From Cucumis sativus (taxonomy: Eukaryota; Streptophyta; Magnoliopsida; Cucurbitales; Cucurbitaceae): a stretch of 64,000 nucleotides of DNA. The position numbers and the translations under genes were made by a program. The notes under the pieces are model-generated. The model was not told where the DNA came from and ran no database searches. It saw only the letters and a program-made list of their open reading frames with translations. Below, piece by piece: positions 62,139-64,000 of this stretch. The stretch spans positions 15,609,489 through 15,673,488 of the forward strand of contig NC_026655.2 in assembly GCF_000004075.3 (NCBI RefSeq), in the 5' to 3' direction. The stretch's first letter is position 1; the number at the start of each line of letters is the position of its first letter.

Positions 62139-63867
62139 TTTCTGAACATTGGATTTTGTAAAAGCTGTCCAAACTAAGTGGGAACATAAAAAGGGGATGA
62201 ATGTTCACAATAAGCAATAGTGCATTTGCAACCAGCATGCTGCCATCACAATTTGGTACAACACTTGGAAGGTCTTCACATTCAGACTAGCAACCAGTCC
62301 ACCTCCAAAACGACTGCATTTAGCCATATCGCCCACAATTTTATGCTTATCAGTTTCACTGCAGTTCTAGAGTATCTTGCCTTCTGTATCAGCCTTTTGA
62401 TCCAATCAGTTTTTGCTCAATCAAGGACTATTATTTTGTTTTGTATTTGGCTTGCTGCCTTGCTTATGTTTCTGTTTTGGATAGTTTGTTTGGCCTTGTT
62501 TTATGGCCTTTGTTTGGCTCTTGTATTACTTTTAGAAACATGGTATTTAGGTTTTTTTCTGCTTTTTGAATGTGATGAGGGTGCTAAGGGGGTGTCAACC
62601 TAGTTGAGATGCCTGGGTGCGCCTGTTGATCCTCCCCTCCTATTGCTCTTGTATAACCCTTATGTACATTGAGCTTTGTCTCTCTATTTTCAATATTAAC
62701 AATAGTGAGACTTGTATCCTTTTAAAAAGAAAAGAACCATCTTGGTTTGTTGGAAAAGCATTAGTTGAAAAATCAAACCCCCCCCAAGCCAGACAACTAT
62801 TAAAATGGAGGTTGGAGTTTGTCCTCGACAAACCCAAGAGAGAAAATAGCTGCCATATGAAAAATGACATGGATAATCCTTGTTGGAACACAGTAGAGAG
62901 TGTCGTACCAATATCCATCCATGGTATCAACTTAGGATTGCCAAATGTAAAACAATTTGGATAATAACTCAATCCATGGATTAGCACCATTTTTCTCATA
63001 GAGATGATATGTCATGCTTCTCTTTAATTAAATCCCTTCGAATTTAAATAACTATCACATCAAACACAGTAGAGAAGCTTTTGACAAGATCTGACACGAG
63101 ATGAAGGAATCCCATGCAAACTACCACCCTTATTGACAAACAACTATGCAACAGAAAGGGCAGTAAATCTGCTTTAAAGTAAGCACGTTATTACTTTAGT
63201 TGGTCCATCAATGCTAAATAGTAGTCTACCACCTATTTAAGCATGCCATAAACCCTAATAAGGTACAAGGAAAGCATGCTGGTGATATTGTTGAATATTT
63301 GCATTGCTGTACGATGATGTAGATGTCATCCTCTTTTGGGAGTGTAGCAGAGCGTATACTTCAATAAGCCATCTTTACAGTGGAAGGACTACAAGCACTA
63401 CTGCCATCAAATACAACAGTTACAATATTCTGACATAAAAGAGTCCATGGTTACTTGAATTATTGGGAACATCATTCAACATAAAGATTGATGCCATCGT
63501 AAAAATTTGAATGAAAACATAGATGGCCATCAGCAGGTTCATCCCCAAAATGGCCATGTCAAGAGATTGGGTCTCAAAAAAGGCTTCATGTTAAGGGAAG
63601 TCTCCCCAACTAATCAAGACTTCCCAAACGCATATATTAGCATTCTTCCAATAACCATACTCTTCCAAGGGTTCAGCAAGCCATTCAACCAATTCAGAGA
63701 GACTAGGAAAAGTGGACTAACACTCAGCTTGAACTTGAGAAACATGGGACACTAGATAAATGAAAGCACCCTCAGGCAATTGAAGAGCTTGGCACCATGT
63801 AACTCATCGAACAACTCTTCAACTACATGGATTGAAAATTTATTGAGAATATGACATTGTTGAAGGC
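62139..63867. other. Repeat-like sequence; FIPS5 5' exons not found
   Basis: No Fip1-core exon is recognisable on the minus strand. A segment near 62575-62700 (GGGTGTCAACCTAGTTGAGAT followed by CTGGGTGCGC) resembles a 3' end of plant retroposed repeats, with low certainty. The frames at 62220-62603, 62617-62964 and 63507-63755 have no domain I recognise and could be intron or transposon remnants. Confidence 0.4.
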
Positions 63868-64000
63868 TATAAATAGGGTGTTCAAATGACCCAACAACCC
63901 GAACTGCCCAACCCAAATTATATGGGTTGGGTAAACTCTCGGGTTACAATTTGAAATTTTTGGGTTGACCCAACACAACCCGAATTACTAATATTATTAT
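63868..64000. mobile_element. GGGTTGGGTT-rich hAT/MITE-like repeat, cut by window edge
   Basis: Starts near ATAGGGTGTTCAAATGACC and contains CAACCCGAAC, CCCAACCCAAAT, GGGTTGGGTAAAC and TTGGGTTGACCC. It is a relative of the repeat at 44947-45115 and continues past the right edge. Confidence 0.4.

Noticed and set aside
62220-62603. 127-codon frame with hydrophobic stretches
   Set aside because: No family match, no upstream leader, and located among repeats beside an LTR element; the hydrophobicity follows from T-rich sequence.

Overview
The window is nuclear DNA of a flowering plant. It is very AT-rich, gene-sparse and full of A/T runs, and its genes have short exons and plant-type introns. 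Every recognisable protein is a dicot one. A dispersed repeat repertoire plus a duplicated phloem-lectin gene make a cucurbit (Cucumis or a relative) my best guess, but that is inference. Nine protein-coding genes can be supported. All but one (DMP) need splicing or are cut by the window edge, so their exon structures were worked out by eye from splice sites, reading phase and recalled family sequences.

Layout. 1-153 (-): first codons of a secreted class V chitinase cut by the left edge. 4410-5775 (-): a second class V chitinase with a 23-nt last coding exon. 7421-8065 (-): an intronless DMP (DUF679) membrane protein of the DMP8/DMP9 type. 12879-15003 (+): an ABHD17-like alpha/beta hydrolase in five exons. 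15004-25020: a 10-kb gene desert with MITE-like repeats. 25021-28615 (+): a type-B cytokinin response regulator (ARR1/ARR2-like) in six coding exons, with a GC-AG intron and a duplicated splice donor. 28616-36260: repeat-rich intergenic DNA. 36518-37359 and 42953-43922 (-): two PP2-A9-like lectins in a segmental duplication, separated by a 2-kb foldback element and other repeats. 45785-47220 (+): temperature-induced lipocalin. 47671-50467 (-): the R-SNARE YKT6. 53879-57984 (-): the 3' two-thirds of a FIP1[V]/FIPS5-type polyadenylation factor. The intron upstream of its first visible exon holds a 3.5-kb LTR element without recognisable polymerase, followed by a tRNA-derived SINE.

The genes do not form an operon-like or pathway cluster. 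They are an ordinary plant mix: defence (chitinases, PP2 lectins), hormone signalling (ARR), fertilisation (DMP), stress (TIL), trafficking (YKT6), lipid-modification turnover (ABHD17) and mRNA 3'-end formation (FIPS5). I found no wholly new biological system. The most informative observations are the splice oddities in the ARR gene, the PP2 pair with a conserved N-terminal signal-like segment, the uORF overlapping the ABHD17 start codon, an apparent orphan copy of the TIL upstream region, and the retroelement with a 90-codon in-frame duplication.
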